DNA of 64,000 nucleotides, taken from positions 4,509,040-4,573,039 of the forward strand of contig CM053275.1 in the NCBI GenBank assembly GCA_028583415.1, in the 5' to 3' direction. Below the pieces are notes generated by a model, which made no database searches, had not been told where the DNA came from, and saw only the letters and a list, made by a program, of their open reading frames with translations. The stretch is from Protea cynaroides (taxonomy: Eukaryota; Streptophyta; Magnoliopsida; Proteales; Proteaceae). The position numbers and the translations under genes were made by a program. Positions 37,580-49,952 of this stretch are shown here, one piece after another; positions within the stretch are counted from its first letter, which is position 1, and each line of letters starts with the position of its first letter.

Positions 37580-39060
37580 CTACTTATGGCAGGTATTGTT
37601 TGATTTTGAACAATGTAATTTGCTTCCATTAGAACTCTTTATACCGAACAGCGACACCCTATTTTGTGCATGAGAGCTTGAACCCTTATATTGATCAGTG
37701 AATATTAGAAGCCTTATTCCCAATTTTTTAATGTAAAATTTATTTTATTTTTAACCCTTTAAAGGATCAATATTTTAGCTTCCGATCTCCCCCCTTATAT
37801 TGATCAGTGACAGTAGACATCTGTTCATACTTTCGTGAAGTTATCTATCAAGCTGAGTGGAAGGACCATCTCATTGACCCTCTATTCCTCTTTTGACAGA
37901 TACAAAATGACCATATTTTGGTATTGTCTCATATTTCACTCCATCATTAATGCATATGGCAAGCTTCATTTGGATGGACTTTGCCTTCCTATGTTGCAAA
38001 AACAAACAAAAGAAGAAAAGGGGATGACTTTTTCCTCCATAATCTTTCAATTCAGGATTCTGGTTGTATTAAAGCAATAAAGCATTAAGTAACAAACAAT
38101 GTCATGGAAAATAAATAGAGAAAAAAGTAACCAAATAATAAATAACAACACAAGCTTTACATGTACATGATTCATCTATCAAGATCATGGTTTTTGTTTT
38201 TTTTTTTTGGGTAGAAATCAAGATCATGGTTTAAGTAAGTAGAATCAGCAACAGGCCAGGTGATTTGTTACTCATCATGACAAAAAGTAAAACTCTCTTT
38301 CCTCGCAACATTAATTACCAGAAAAAATATTAATAAATGAGTATTCAACTGTGGCCTGGTTTGTAAAGTTTTCATCTAAAAAATTCAATTACTAAATGAA
38401 GAGATCCTCAAGTATATAAGGTACCTAAAGGTCCAGACTAGAGTCTAGACCTAATCAATGTACTGTCAAGATTGCAAAAATTATATTTTTAAATTTTCTT
38501 GTAAACAAACAGAGGAGAGGAGGGGGGGTGGAGGAGAGGGAGTCCTAGTGTTTTTTAATTTTTCTCCATGCTGAGAAAATGTTTGTAAGAGGGGCATTGA
38601 CTGAACACCTGCCCAACCAAATTAGATCGTTAGAAAAGGTATCCGATGGAATATATTTAAATTATGAAGTTGGGTGAGTGTAATTAAGGAAACATACCTT
38701 AATTCTATTTCCATTCATGTATTTAATTGGGTGAATCACCTGCCGATAAAGTGATTGTTTTCCTCTAAGTTCCATCCGTTCCTACGTAAAACGGTGGGAA
38801 AAAAAAAAAAAACTCTTATAAAATAGGATTTTTTTACTATTTTTATTAACATAAAATGGAAAAAAAATGTATTGATAAAATAGGAAAATCTTATTTTATA
38901 TAAATGAAAATTTTCTTGTGAAATATCATTTGTGTAATAATTTTTACAACAAAATAAATGGCCCTCAATGAAGGATTTATTTTTCCTTCTAATTTCATCT
39001 GAGATATCTACATAACATGTGAATAGAGAGACATTTCATTAAAGCAGCACATAAATTAGG
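37580..39060. other. Intergenic region downstream of the HGSNAT-like gene
   Basis: The first few hundred bases should be the 3' UTR. The rest is AT-rich with A and T tracts; no gene is seen. Confidence 0.5.
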
Positions 39061-39065
39061 AAAAA

Positions 39066-39205
39066 GATGGTCTCCAGACCAGCCCGTCCAGCTGAGATTG
39101 GATGGAGTGGGATCACTCAGTGTACATACCGATATAGTGGCATGCACACTGAGTGATCCCATTCCGTGATCTCGATTGGATGGATTGATCGGCAGGAGAG
39201 GATCC
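39066..39205. mobile_element. Short palindromic element
   Basis: An inverted pair GGGATCACTCAGTGTRCAT (about 39109) and its complement ATGCACACTGAGTGATCCC (about 39142) forms a stem of about 19 bp with outer arms ATTGGATGGA and GGATGGATTG-type sequence. The right end CAGGAGAGGATCC resembles the MITE family at 23.6-26.6 kb. No target duplication was found. Confidence 0.5.
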
Positions 39206-39397
39206 AAACGAAGGGTTTCAATTTATATTTGGAATCGAAAGTGTCCCAGAACTGAACCGCTAAAACAAACCTGTCCCAGAACCATCCCATGACTAGATGA
39301 TTCAGTTTAGGAAGTCAGTAATATAAATGATATATTTTGAGCCATTCTCTGTTTCTTCCTCTTTGTGTACGCACGGAACCAGCGATCATTCACATTC

Positions 39398-41674
39398 CAT
39401 CGGATCTAAGCATTGGCTTCTTGCCTTCTTCAATCTGATTCTGAGTTTATGATACATAACTATAAAGATGTGGATTTGACCAAGGTTTAGAAGCCTTGAG
39501 AAGCTTATACAAGCATGTACGAACTCTTTAAGCTTTGATCTGAAATCTAAAACTATATCTTTTGATTAAAAAAATCTTGAATTTCATTTATAATCTGATC
39601 AAAATAAACTATTAAAACATTTTTTATGAAACTTTTTCTCATATGAACTAAAAGTGCTGCTGAATGACATAAAAAACTGTTAAATAATTCATTGATGTCT
39701 AAATTCACTGATGAAATCATACAAATTTAATTCGACCAAGGTCAAAGAAAATGGTTACAAAATATTGTCAATTTCAATGGAAATTTCATAAGTAGAAAAT
39801 AAATCATAAAGAAACTTATTATTTTTTCAAATTTTCATTACAATACGGTTGGGTCATACATTTAAGGTTCCTACTTTTAAAATATAAGATTTTTGATAGA
39901 AAAAATCTAAGAATCTCAATTATAAAATTGTTGCAACTTAATATTTACATTTCTCCTTCATTGACTTGACCTACAGCCATGTATACCATCAAAATTAATA
40001 CAACTATTATATTTAATATTTAAGATGCAATTGTTCCAACATATTATTATTATTATTTTTTTTTCTGTTTCATTTTCTCTCTGACCAAACAATCTATTTT
40101 GAAATCATATCGAATCAAATTTCATTTAATAGAAATGGGAAGGGAAGGGGAAAAACAATCAAATATTGGAAAAAATCATTTATATTCAATCCCATATCAA
40201 TGTTCAGGGGTCCTAAGGACTATGTGCCAACTTTCAGATGAGACATTGGAGTGGCCTCTTTGTCCTGGCCCACAAAAAAGAAGTGAAGAGTACAATAATG
40301 TTTGAACAAATTTCTAAAATTCCTTTATAAATACTCAAATTCTTTTATTTATAACTTTTTATTTTCAGATTTTCCTAAAAAAATCAAATTTTCATCTCAT
40401 TTTTTTTTCTGATATTTTCAAATCCCTAAATTATCCCTGTCTTCATACCCAACAATTGCCGACTCGCCCCCTCTTTTTTGTCTGCCCCTCTTCATCTCTC
40501 TCTCTCTCTCTCTCCGCCCACCGCCGCCGGCCAAGGGCGGACCCGGCCCACCTCCCACCCCAGCCGGCGGCCCCCCCCCCCCCCTCGCCCACCCTCCTGC
40601 GGAACCCCCTCCCCCTCTCCCTCCCCCGGCTTTTTCTCTCGCAACATACCTTCCCTCTTCTCCCTTCTGATTGGAGAAAATGTTTCTATGGCAGATCCCA
40701 GTCAAGAATCAAGGTAAGCTTATGAGACTACAATTGCCCAAAGCCCTGCATTTGAAATGACCACTTGGACTCCTTTAAGTTCATTTTTCAAAATGGGAAG
40801 ATTTATGTATTTTGATTATGTGAACTGCAAAGAGCCTGTAGTGGGACAAAACCCAAGAACCCTATTTATTTTCAATTTAATTTTATTCTACATGACAACA
40901 AAGAAACCATTCTTCAGAAAATACGCCTTACCAATATAAATAGAAAAACTAAAAAGGCCTTCCAAAGTTTGAACAACAATCCAAAACCCATGGAATCACC
41001 TAAAGCCCACTTCTCCTTGACGATCAAAACCAAAGCTTCTAGACATGAAAAGTTGTAATGAATCCTCGGCCCATAGGCAATCGAAGTTATAGGCAAAAAA
41101 AAAAAAAAAAAAAAAAACCAACTTCTCTTTGCACTTAAAATAGTCTCCTTTTGGATGAGAAAGGAATATCAAAAATAATGAAATCTTCAAACGACCACCC
41201 ATATAAAAACTCAAACCAAAAACTGGCTTCCAACATTAGAATAAGATTATTTGAGCAATTGCCCCCAAATATTTATGCAAAACTGAACAAGATTAGTTCT
41301 CCTTCCTTAATTACGTTGGGAAAATTGTAGAGCTCAGAATGAGATGATATTGCAAGGATGTGAGACAATTTACTACAACAGAATTGATCAGATCGCGTCG
41401 ATGGAAAAGGGTTGAACTCTGTTGACATTTTGGAATCGTACAAACTACTATTCTTACGTGAAACGAGAGAGGAATCAAAATCTAAGGTGGCTAATGCTCG
41501 TAGTTTATATTTACGTGGGAAGTGGTTGGAAAAAGGACAAGCGTAAAAAATCATTGCACCTTACAAGAGGAAAATGTCGTGTTTGATAGTTTCGACGTAG
41601 AAAGCAAGTCCGATTCTTCAAAAAGAGCAGTGTAGACAAAAGGAGGAAAGGAGGCAAGATATTTGAAGAATGAG

Positions 41675-41711
<37 letters not shown>

Positions 41712-41935
41712 CCTGCTACATGAGGGTGCGCTGGGGGAGAGGAGAGAGATGCAAATGGGGTGAACCAGACAATTGTTGGGAATGAAGGCAGGGGTAATTA
41801 AGGAATTTAAAAATATCAAGGATGAAAGAAAGGTGGAAGTTCGGTTTTCTCGAAAAATCTGGAAAGAACTTATGAGTAGAAAAATTTGAATAATTATTGT
41901 TAACTATAAGGGAATTTTAAGAACAATCCACGCAT
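39398..41935 (+). repeat. Diverged duplicated block, copy 1
   Basis: This block and 49953-53815 align in the same orientation through many anchors: CTTCAATCTGATTCTGAGTT, AAACATTTTTTATGAAACTT, TTTTCATTACAATACGGTTG, CCAAAACCCATGGAATCACC, AGTTGTAATGAATCCTCGGC and CTCCTTCCTTAATTACRTTG. No intact coding sequence was found. A C-rich stretch at 40540-40630 and a (GA)n run at 41681-41708 lie inside. Confidence 0.8.
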
Positions 41936-42702
41936 ACACCGCACCATGACTAGATAATTTATTTACTCGCGAGTTGTACCTACAAAATTAAAAAGGGTGG
42001 TGATTGGGGTATTCTCTAATTTCATTAATGGAGTAGTTCCACCATCTCTCCTTTGATTACAAATATTCATCCATAGATTTTTTTACTCAAAGTCATTCTT
42101 TTCATTTTTAAATAATTTTAGGTAGGGGGAGCCATGGTTGCATGTATTGATATGGAGTTTCATAACAATCCAAGAAAATTCTTCTCTCTTGAGTTGTGCC
42201 CCTACGTGATTTTACAGGGTGAAATGACCACCCCTCTGCTCATTTCTCTAATTCACATACCATGACACAATCGGACAGAAAACCCACGGCTACAAATAAT
42301 TAGGGTACCCGGATCATCAACTTAGAAAAAATTATTACTATATCTCTCATTTTCTATACAAAAAAGATGGAAGTGCAGTGAGATCATAGAATCATAGCCA
42401 CACTTGTCAACTACCAGGCCTTGGCCTCTCAGTCTCTTTCCTCTTCCAGGTCGCCTACCTTTTACTCTTCTTCTACCTCGATCCTGACGCCATTGGCCAC
42501 ATTCTTCTCCTGCCATTTTCAGTTCTCGTGATTTTTCTTTCATAATAGTAATAATAACAAGAATTCTTTGAACCTTGGCTTTTGGTAAAGTGGAGATGAA
42601 CGGTACTAATCTCTCTTTCGTCTTGATTTTTTCAGCATCTGAGGGAAATTCGCTGAAGGAAGTCAAGCATACAGTAGGGATCTTTCCATTTTGTTTGCAG
42701 AC
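41936..42702 (+). other. Upstream region of the ABCC pseudogene
   Basis: It should contain the former promoter and 5' leader of the transporter gene. No other feature is recognised. Confidence 0.45.
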
Positions 42703-42851
42703 ATGGCGCCTGCTTCTTGGATTACGTTTCTTACCTGTGCAAGCTCTGCTCTTCAATCCCCTGCTGAATGGTTGAGATTCATCTTCCTATCTCCCTGCCC
42801 TCAACGAGCCATGGCCTCCGCCGTCGATCTACTCTTTTTGCTCGTCCTCTT

Positions 42852-43193
42852 TGTTGGGTTGTGTCTTGTATTCTGTGGGATCCACATAATTAATAGAGTT
42901 GTACTTGTATTAGGGTTTGGTCTATTACATGTATGGGATAAACTTATAATTGTGGTGGGATTAGGGTTTCTAGGTTTCCCTATATATTGTCTCTGTGTGG
43001 GAAAACCTAAGTAAGGCTGGGTGACAGCTATGAGGCTGACAGAGGAGAACACTCTGTCAGGTGGAGAGTTGTAAAGATTTCTTAGCAATAAAGAATTCTT
43101 TTTTTCTCCGTGGACGTAGACATCCCACAATGGGGTGTTGAACCACGTTAATCTTCATGTTTTTTCTTTCTGTTTGCGTCTCCGATCCTAACA
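42852..43193 (+). repeat. LTR 1 of the array (342 bp)
   Basis: TG...CA ends, adjacent to the left CTCTT duplication. It looks identical to LTR 3. Confidence 0.9.
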
Positions 43194-43268
43194 AGTGGTA
43201 TCAGAGCTAGGGTTCTTTGAAGAACGAAGGAGGTACGCAGTATGAAGAAGAAGAAGAAGAAGAAAAAA

Positions 43269-43448
43269 AGGCTGGGTGACAGCTGTGAGGCTGACAGAGG
43301 AGAACACTCTGTCAGGTGGAGAGTTGTAGAGATTTCTTAGCAATAAAGAATTCTCTTTTTCTCCGTGGACGTAGGCATCCCACAATGGGGTGTTGAACCA
43401 CGTTAATCTTCGTGTTTTTTCTTTCTGTTTGCGTCTCCGATCCTAACA
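43269..43448 (+). repeat. LTR 2 of the array, lacking its 5' half
   Basis: It begins at GGCTGGGTGACAGCTGTGAG within an (AAG)n-rich stretch and ends CGATCCTAACA, again followed by the primer-binding site. Confidence 0.88.
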
Positions 43449-43899
43449 AGTGGTATCAGAGCTAGGGTTCTTTGAAGAACGAAGGAGGTACGCAGTATGA
43501 AGAAGAAGAAGAAGAAAAAAAAAAAAGGGGGGATTTGAATCCCGGCACGGTACACATAATGGCCAGTTGATGTTGTACTGTGGGTAAAGAAGGACTGACG
43601 GGCTGCAGTGAGGAGTCGGTTCTCTAGGTCTGCGCTGGAGGTGCAGAGGTGAGAGGCTCGTTCCAGGTGTATCTGGAGTTGCAGCAGGCTGTGTGTGATG
43701 TTATCTTTCCGGTGATGCTGTGGCAATGGAAGAGGTAGAATCACATCACTTTGTACGGCGGTGAGCTGTACGGGACACCCGGACTGGGTGTAGGCTATGC
43801 CTGTTTAGGTGTAGCGGTTTGACAGAGACGAGTTTACAGACTCAACGTCAACGGGTTCTTCTTCAAGGTGGTTTGTAGAATTCAAGCCAGGTGGAGATT

Positions 43900-44241
43900 T
43901 GTTGGGTTGTGTCTTGTATTCTGTGGGATCCACATAATTAATAGAGTTGTACTTGTATTAGGGTTTGGTCTATTACATGTATGGGATAAACTTATAATTG
44001 TGGTGGGATTAGGGTTTCTAGGTTTCCCTATATATTGTCTCTGTGTGGGAAAACCTAAGTAAGGCTGGGTGACAGCTATGAGGCTGACAGAGGAGAACAC
44101 TCTGTCAGGTGGAGAGTTGTAAAGATTTCTTAGCAATAAAGAATTCTTTTTTTCTCCGTGGACGTAGACATCCCACAATGGGGTGTTGAACCACGTTAAT
44201 CTTCATGTTTTTTCTTTCTGTTTGCGTCTCCGATCCTAACA
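43900..44241 (+). repeat. LTR 3 of the array (342 bp)
   Basis: Complete, preceded by the purine-rich tract and followed by the primer-binding site. It looks identical to LTR 1. Confidence 0.9.
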
Positions 44242-44347
44242 AGTGGTATCAGAGCTAGGGTTCTTTGAAGAACGAAGGAGGTACGCAGTATGAAGAAGAA
44301 GAAGAAGAAAAAAAAAAAAGGGGGGATTTGAATCCCGGCATACCATT

Positions 44348-44694
44348 TGTTGGGTTGTGTCTTGTATTCTGTGGAGTCCACACAATTAATAGAGTTGTAC
44401 TTGTATTAGAATTTGGTCTATTACATGTATAGGATAAACTTATAATTGTAGTGGGATTAGGATTTCTAGGTTTCCTATATATGTTGTCTCTGTGGGAAAA
44501 ACCCTAGAAGAAAAAAGGCTGGGTGACAGAGTGAGATTGCAGAGGAGAACACTGCGTCAGTGGAGAGTTGTAGAGGTTTCTTGGCAATAAAGAATTCTCT
44601 TTTTTCTCCGTGGACGTAGGCATCCCACAATGGGGTGTTGAACCACGTTAATCTTCGTGTTTTTTCTTTCGTTTATGCCTCTCCGATCCTAACA
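44348..44694 (+). repeat. LTR 4 of the array (347 bp)
   Basis: Complete, of the second subtype (GTGGAGTCCACACAATTAAT). It is preceded by a shortened internal domain. Confidence 0.9.
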
Positions 44695-45142
44695 AGTGGT
44701 ATCAGAGCTAGGGTTCTTTGAAGAACGAAGGAGGTACGCAGTATGAAGAAGAAGAAGAAAAAAAAAAAGGGGGGGATTTGAATCCCGGCACGGTACACAT
44801 AATGGGCAGTTGATGTTGTACCGTGGGTAAAGAAGGACTAGCAAGCTGCGATAAGGAGTCGGTTCTCTAGGTCCCTACCGGAGGTGCGAGGTGAGAGACT
44901 CGGGTTCCGTGTGTATCTGGAGTTGCAAAGGTCGTGTGTGATGTTATCTTTCCGGTGATGCTGTGGCAGTGGAAGAGGTAGAGTCACATCACTTTGTACA
45001 GCGGTGAGCTGTACAGGACACCCGAACTGGGTGTAGGCTATTTCCGTTTGGGTGTAGCGGTTTGACAGAGACGAGTTTACAGACTCAACATCAACGGGTT
45101 CTTCTTCAAGGTGGTTTGTAGAATTCAAGCCAGGTGGAGATT

Positions 45143-45491
45143 TGTTGGGTTGTGTCTTGTATTCTGTGGAGTCCACACAATTAATAGAGTTGTACTTGTA
45201 TTAGAATTTGGTCTATTACATGTATAGGATAAACTTATAATTGTAGTGGGATTAGGATTTCTAGGTTTCCTATATATGTTGTCTCCGTGGGAAAAACCCT
45301 TAGAAGAAAAAAGGTCGGGTGACAACGTGAGAGGTCGACGAGGAGAACACTCACGCGGGTGGAGAGTTGTAGAGGTTTCTTGGCAATAAAGAATTCTCTT
45401 TTTCTCCGTGGACGTAGGCATCCCACAATGGGGTGTTGAACCACGTTAATCTTCGTGTTTTTTCTTTCTGTTTGCGTCTCCGATCCTAACA
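45143..45491 (+). repeat. LTR 5 of the array (349 bp)
   Basis: Complete 3'-terminal LTR of the second subtype, abutting the right CTCTT duplication and then ABCC coding sequence. Confidence 0.9.
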
Positions 45492-48189
45492 CTCTTTGCC
45501 TTCGCCGTCCAGAGGCTTTGTTCGAGATTCCCTTTTTCGCGGCCATGCCGACTCTAACATTGACAAACCCCTCCTCGAAAGCAAGAGAAATCATCTCAGA
45601 ACTACTTTCTGGTTCAAGGTCTCTCTGATACTAACGGTGCTGTTAGCAATCACTTACACGTTGCTCTGCATTTTCGCCCTCATTATAAGCACCGAATCGT
45701 CATGGAAAAAACCGGAAGCTGTGTTTCTGCTAATCCAAGCCGTGACGCACCTAATTATTGCTATTTTAATCGCTCACGAGAAGAGATTCCAGGCCCCTTC
45801 TCATCCAATGGCCCTTCGGATTTACTGGGTCGCGAACTTCGCAATTGTCTGCTTGTTCTTTGTTTCAGCTATCATTCGACTGAGCTCTGTCCAATGGAAC
45901 CGGGTAGCCGAGTTAATAACGGACGATGTGTTCTTCATTGTCCTTATTCCTGTATCCTCTTTTCTTCTCCTCGTCGCCATTAGAGGTTCGACTGGGATTA
46001 TGACGACGAGAGAAACGGATTCTGAGCTGGAGCGGGATGCTAAATTGAAAGAGCCCCTTTGGCGCGTATCGAAAGTGAGCCTCTACGCTTCAGCTTCTTG
46101 GCTGTCCAGAGCGACATGGCTTTGGATGAATCCCTTGCTGAGTAAAGGTTACAGATCTCCGCTAAAAACCGACGATGTGCCATCTCTTGCCCCTGAACAT
46201 AGAGCGGAGAGAATGTCAGAGCTTTTCTAATCGAATTGGCCCAAATCAGACGACCGATCGCAACACCCAGTTCGAACAGCATTGCTCCGCTGCTTCTGGA
46301 AGGAACTCTTGTTCACTGCTTTCCTGGCGATCGTTCGCTTCTCCATCATGTACGTGGGTCCAACTCTGATCCAAAAGTTCGTCGATTTCACTTCAGGGAA
46401 GCCAAGCTCCCCTTACGAGGGATACTATCTGATAACCATCCTTCTTTTTGCAAAATTCGTCGAAGTCCTGTGCTCTCGTCAGTATAGTTTCAATTCTCAG
46501 AAGATTGGAATGCTAATTCGATCCTCACTGATCACCTCTCTGTACAAGAAGGGCATGATGTTGTCTTGCTCGGCCAGGCAAGAGCATGGGGTCGGACAAA
46601 TCGTGAATTACATGGCCGTCGACGCTCAGCAGCTCTCCAATATGATGACTGAGCTCCACAGTCTATGGCTGACGCCGCTCCAAGTAGGCGCCGCCTTCGC
46701 CCTCCTCTTCAGCTTCATGGGCGTATCTGTAGTCGCAGCATTTCTAGGGCTCGTTACGCTTCTGGTTTTCACCGTCTTTGGGACCAAACGGAACAACCGT
46801 TTCCAATTCAATGTGATGAAGAATCGTGATTCTAGGCTGAAAGCCACAAACGAGATGCTGAACTACATGAGAGTGATCAAATTCCAAGCTTGGGAGGAGC
46901 ACTTCAATAAGAGGATTCAAGCTTTCCGTGAAGCAGAGTACGGGTGGCTGACCAAGTTCATGTACTCAGTCTATGGCAACATAGTGGCCACATGGAGCGC
47001 CCCCGTGTTGATTTCGTTAATCACGTTCGGAGCTGCGATCGCGTTGGGGGTTTCGCTCGATGCAGGGAAGGTGTTCACGCTAGCCACGTTTGTTAGAATC
47101 CTGCAGGAGCCCATCAGAAATTTCCCTCAGGCTTTAATCGATCTATCGCAGGCGATGATCTCGCTCGGGAGGTTGGACTCTTTCATGACGAGTCGGGAGC
47201 TCATGGAAGGAGTTGTGGAGAGGGTCGAAAGTTGCAGCGACAACATCGCCGTCGAGGTGAAGGATGCAGCATTCGCGTGGGACGACGAGAGCAAAGAAGG
47301 GCTGCTGCGAGATTTGAAATTGGTGATCCAGAAGGGTCAGATTGCCGCCATTGTTGGGACCGTTGGATCCGGAAAGTCTTCCCTACTTGCCGCTATTCTG
47401 GGCGAGATGTGCAAAATCTCTGGAACGGTGCGTATATATTCTTTTATGCTGATGAATCTGATCCATGATCACCACCGTTAAAAATTTTCTACCCAATATT
47501 CTACACGAATCTTTTCGGTACTTATGCACCGGACCGGTTCTGAACGGTCCAGGACTAACCCAGCTCGAAATTTAGCTTGTCCAACCCTACAGATTGATCT
47601 GAATCTAATTGGCACACGTATCATATGCGAGTTTGGATCATCTTCATGTACATGTCCTCTCCATGGGATCTCATCACTGTCGATGTGGTGTGGGACCTGT
47701 CTCTAGTGGGACCCACTGAATACGGGCGGTGATGGGATCTTGTAGAGGATACAAGTATATGCCAGTGAACTATTCTCCATCAACTCCTTGTAGCATGACA
47801 TAGTAATAAGAGTTATGAATTGACAGCACGATTGATACTCTCTCTCAGCCTGCTTGGACAATGTTTGCCCTGAGAGTTAAGGTCCAACTTATAATTGGGT
47901 TGAAGGTGGGGATCAGTTGGGCCTAATCGGTCACTTTTAATATATAATATTTTGCATCGTGATTGATATGTTTAACTAATCGGTCCTCATTTGCGAGACA
48001 TGAACATGTTTATGTTCGGTCCAATTGGCTCGGTCCCCTAATCGGTCTATTAACAGACTTCAATGATACAAACCAACCAGTGCATAATAGGTTATGCTAC
48101 TCAGTTTTATGTTAATCATCCCAATCTCGTCAACTGATTCACAATGGAAAAAAACACAACCCTTGACCCCATATTCGGCTATAATTGGT

Positions 48190-48874
48190 GCCTGAGTAAG
48201 GGCCCTATTAGGAGGGAAATGATCCCTCCACTTAAAATCTTACACGTGTCAAGTGCGCCTTCGGAGCCTGAGCGCTCGGAGTGTCTCGCACTCGGCTTCT
48301 CATGACCTCGGCTTCCCTTGCGCTCGGCCTCCCTTGTGCCCGGCCTCCCGAGTAGCGCTCGGAGTTAAGATCCTACCCAGTGGGGGGAGCCAGAGTCCTA
48401 CTGAGAGTCTACTACCTCCGGAGAGTCCTTCTCTCAGTCTGATACGACACCGACTATTCCGGTCGGCCATTACTTACACGTTGACACGTGTCAGTCCCAG
48501 AACTGACCGACCTAGCTTCCTTGGCTAGGGTCTCCGACTCCTACTCGGAGTCTACCACATGAATGTCCCACAGAGCGACACGTGGCAATCCTATTGGCAG
48601 TCTACTCCCCTGAGTCCTGGTACCTCCATGCTTCTTCACAATCTATAAGTAGAAGTCATCTCTCAAGGTAAACCCTAAGGCACTTACACACGCACAAGTT
48701 GCAAGCTATTATTGTCCATCCCTCACGCTCAAACTCACTCATCGTCCCACTCTCTCTAAACTGGAGATAGCTTTCTGCTATCTCTTGACTGTTTACCTTG
48801 TGAATCTAACTTAGGCAACGGAGGGTACCCGGGGCTTAGGCGCCCCCTCCTTTGTCTCATCTCTGTGATTGCAG
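48190..48874 (+). mobile_element. Possible LTR-derived sequence replacing the middle of the ABCC gene
   Basis: CG-rich direct repeats of CTCGGCYTCCC and GAGTCYTACT-type text, a TATA-like CTATAAGTAG box at about 48643 and a CTCTGTGATTGCAG end resemble the U3-R-U5 order of plant Gypsy LTRs. Borders and target duplication could not be established. Confidence 0.35.
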
Positions 48875-49024
48875 GTCATTCAGAGCGCAGATCAACAGAC
48901 GATTTCCAACCGTAACAGGCCCCGAAGCAGCAACCTGAGTAATTGCATGGTCATTCAGAGCGCGGATCAACAGACGATTTCCAACCGTAACAGGCCCCGA
49001 AGCAGCAACCTGAGTAATTGCATG
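48875..49024 (+). repeat. 75-bp perfect-period tandem duplication
   Basis: GTCATTCAGAGCGCRGATCA starts at 48875 and 48950; the copies differ at about one base. The period is 25 codons, so an ORF at 48869-49135 stays open through both. Confidence 0.93.
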
Positions 49025-49460
49025 AGACTCATGGATAATGCAATTACTGTGCTGAATAACTCAGAACTGCAAATCCATTTCCCTAACCTGCCACATACTG
49101 TTGCCATTGTCCTGAAACTACATAGTTATGCATAAACCTGAGGCACTTTCTAGTTATGAATCGGGTGTAGAACCAAGGGGTGATGCTTGGTTACACTTCT
49201 GAATCTGTTATTATATGTTTGCTCTAGTTTTTGTTTTTTTTTTTATTTATGTTGAAACGGTTTTTCTTTATCCATGGGCAGGAATTTCAGTGTACTAGGT
49301 CTATCTGTATTTATAGAAGCTTTGTCAAGATCTGATGTTTGTTTATTTGTTTTGGGCAGGACGAGCAAAAGAGTTTGACAAACCATCATGCTTGCTTGAG
49401 AGGCCATCTCTATTCGGGGCATTGGTTCAGGAGTATAAAAATCGTGCTTCTGGTTTATAA

Positions 49461-49952
49461 ATTACAAGGTACAAGTCATAACTGATGAACATAAATTCAA
49501 CTACCAGGCAGTAGATTTTACATTTGCCACCTCTCAAAGTAGCACAGAAATTATCTGCAATATGTTTGTATTGATAATTTCTACTTTTAGGGGCTTAAGC
49601 TTTTCTGTCCAGATGATATTTTATTGTGTTGCAACTATGCTTATGATGGATTTGTTTAACAGGAAGACATGAAATTGGCAGAGTGAAATTATTTTGAATG
49701 AAAAACACTGGATGACCGTTTCAAGGACACAGCTGCTGTTCAATATTACTTGCTCATTTACACAGAAAGCAAGACTTGTGGCACTTGAGGCTGGTTGATA
49801 TCAACTGGAGGCTCAAAAGCAAGAATCTTACTCTCATATCACACTAGCATGCGCCCAAGCTTTAGTAATACAGGTTGTTTCAGCAGTGTTAGCATATACT
49901 CGAGAAGACTAGTGCCTAATGCACTTCCTACACCCTTGCTCAGAGGAGGTTC
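49461..49952. other. 3' flank of the ABCC pseudogene
   Basis: Probably the former 3' UTR region. No further exon is recognised. Confidence 0.45.

Larger units (their letters stand above)
42847..45496 (+). mobile_element. TRIM-like LTR retroelement array with five LTR copies, inserted in the ABCC exon
   Basis: The array 42852-45491 starts TGTTGGGTTGTGTC, ends CGATCCTAACA and is flanked by perfect 5-bp repeats CTCTT (42847-42851 and 45492-45496). It holds four complete LTRs (42852-43193, 43900-44241, 44348-44694, 45143-45491) and one 5'-truncated LTR (43269-43448). Each LTR except the last is followed by AGTGGTATCAGAGC, a primer-binding site for initiator tRNA-Met. Two internal domains are about 450 bp, two are shortened (75 and 106 bp). 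There is no coding capacity. A purine-rich GCCAGGTGGAGATT precedes LTRs 3 and 5. LTR 1 and LTR 3 appear identical; LTRs 4 and 5 form a second subtype. Confidence 0.92.
42703..49460 (+). pseudogene. ABCC4: ABCC4/ABCC14-type (MRP) transporter pseudogene
   Basis: Plant ABCC4/14 proteins are full-length ABC transporters of about 1500 residues. Visible here: the N-terminus MAPASWITFLTCASSALQ with WLRFIFLSPCPQRAM (42703-42851); after an inserted array, the TMD0/TMD1 part (45492-47435) with RGHADSNIDKPLLE, LSRATWLWMNPLLSKGY, YMAVDAQQLSNMM, MLNYMRVIKFQAWEEHF, LGRLDSFM and Walker A GTVGSGKS at 47356-47379; and, far downstream, only the C-terminal exon 49360-49460 ending RPSLFGALVQEY. Lesions: a 2.64-kb retroelement at 42852-45491; a one-base frame change at about 45527-45540 (between CSRF and RGHAD); TAA at 46228-46230 inside SELF|SNWPKSDDRSQ, with the frame continuing after it; and loss of the rest of NBD1, TMD2 and nearly all of NBD2. 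It cannot make a transporter. Confidence 0.93.

Noticed and set aside
43535..43560. Internal pol III promoter (TTTGAATCCCGGCA) in the TRIM-like internal domain
   Set aside because: It resembles a tRNA T-arm but lacks a box A at the right distance.
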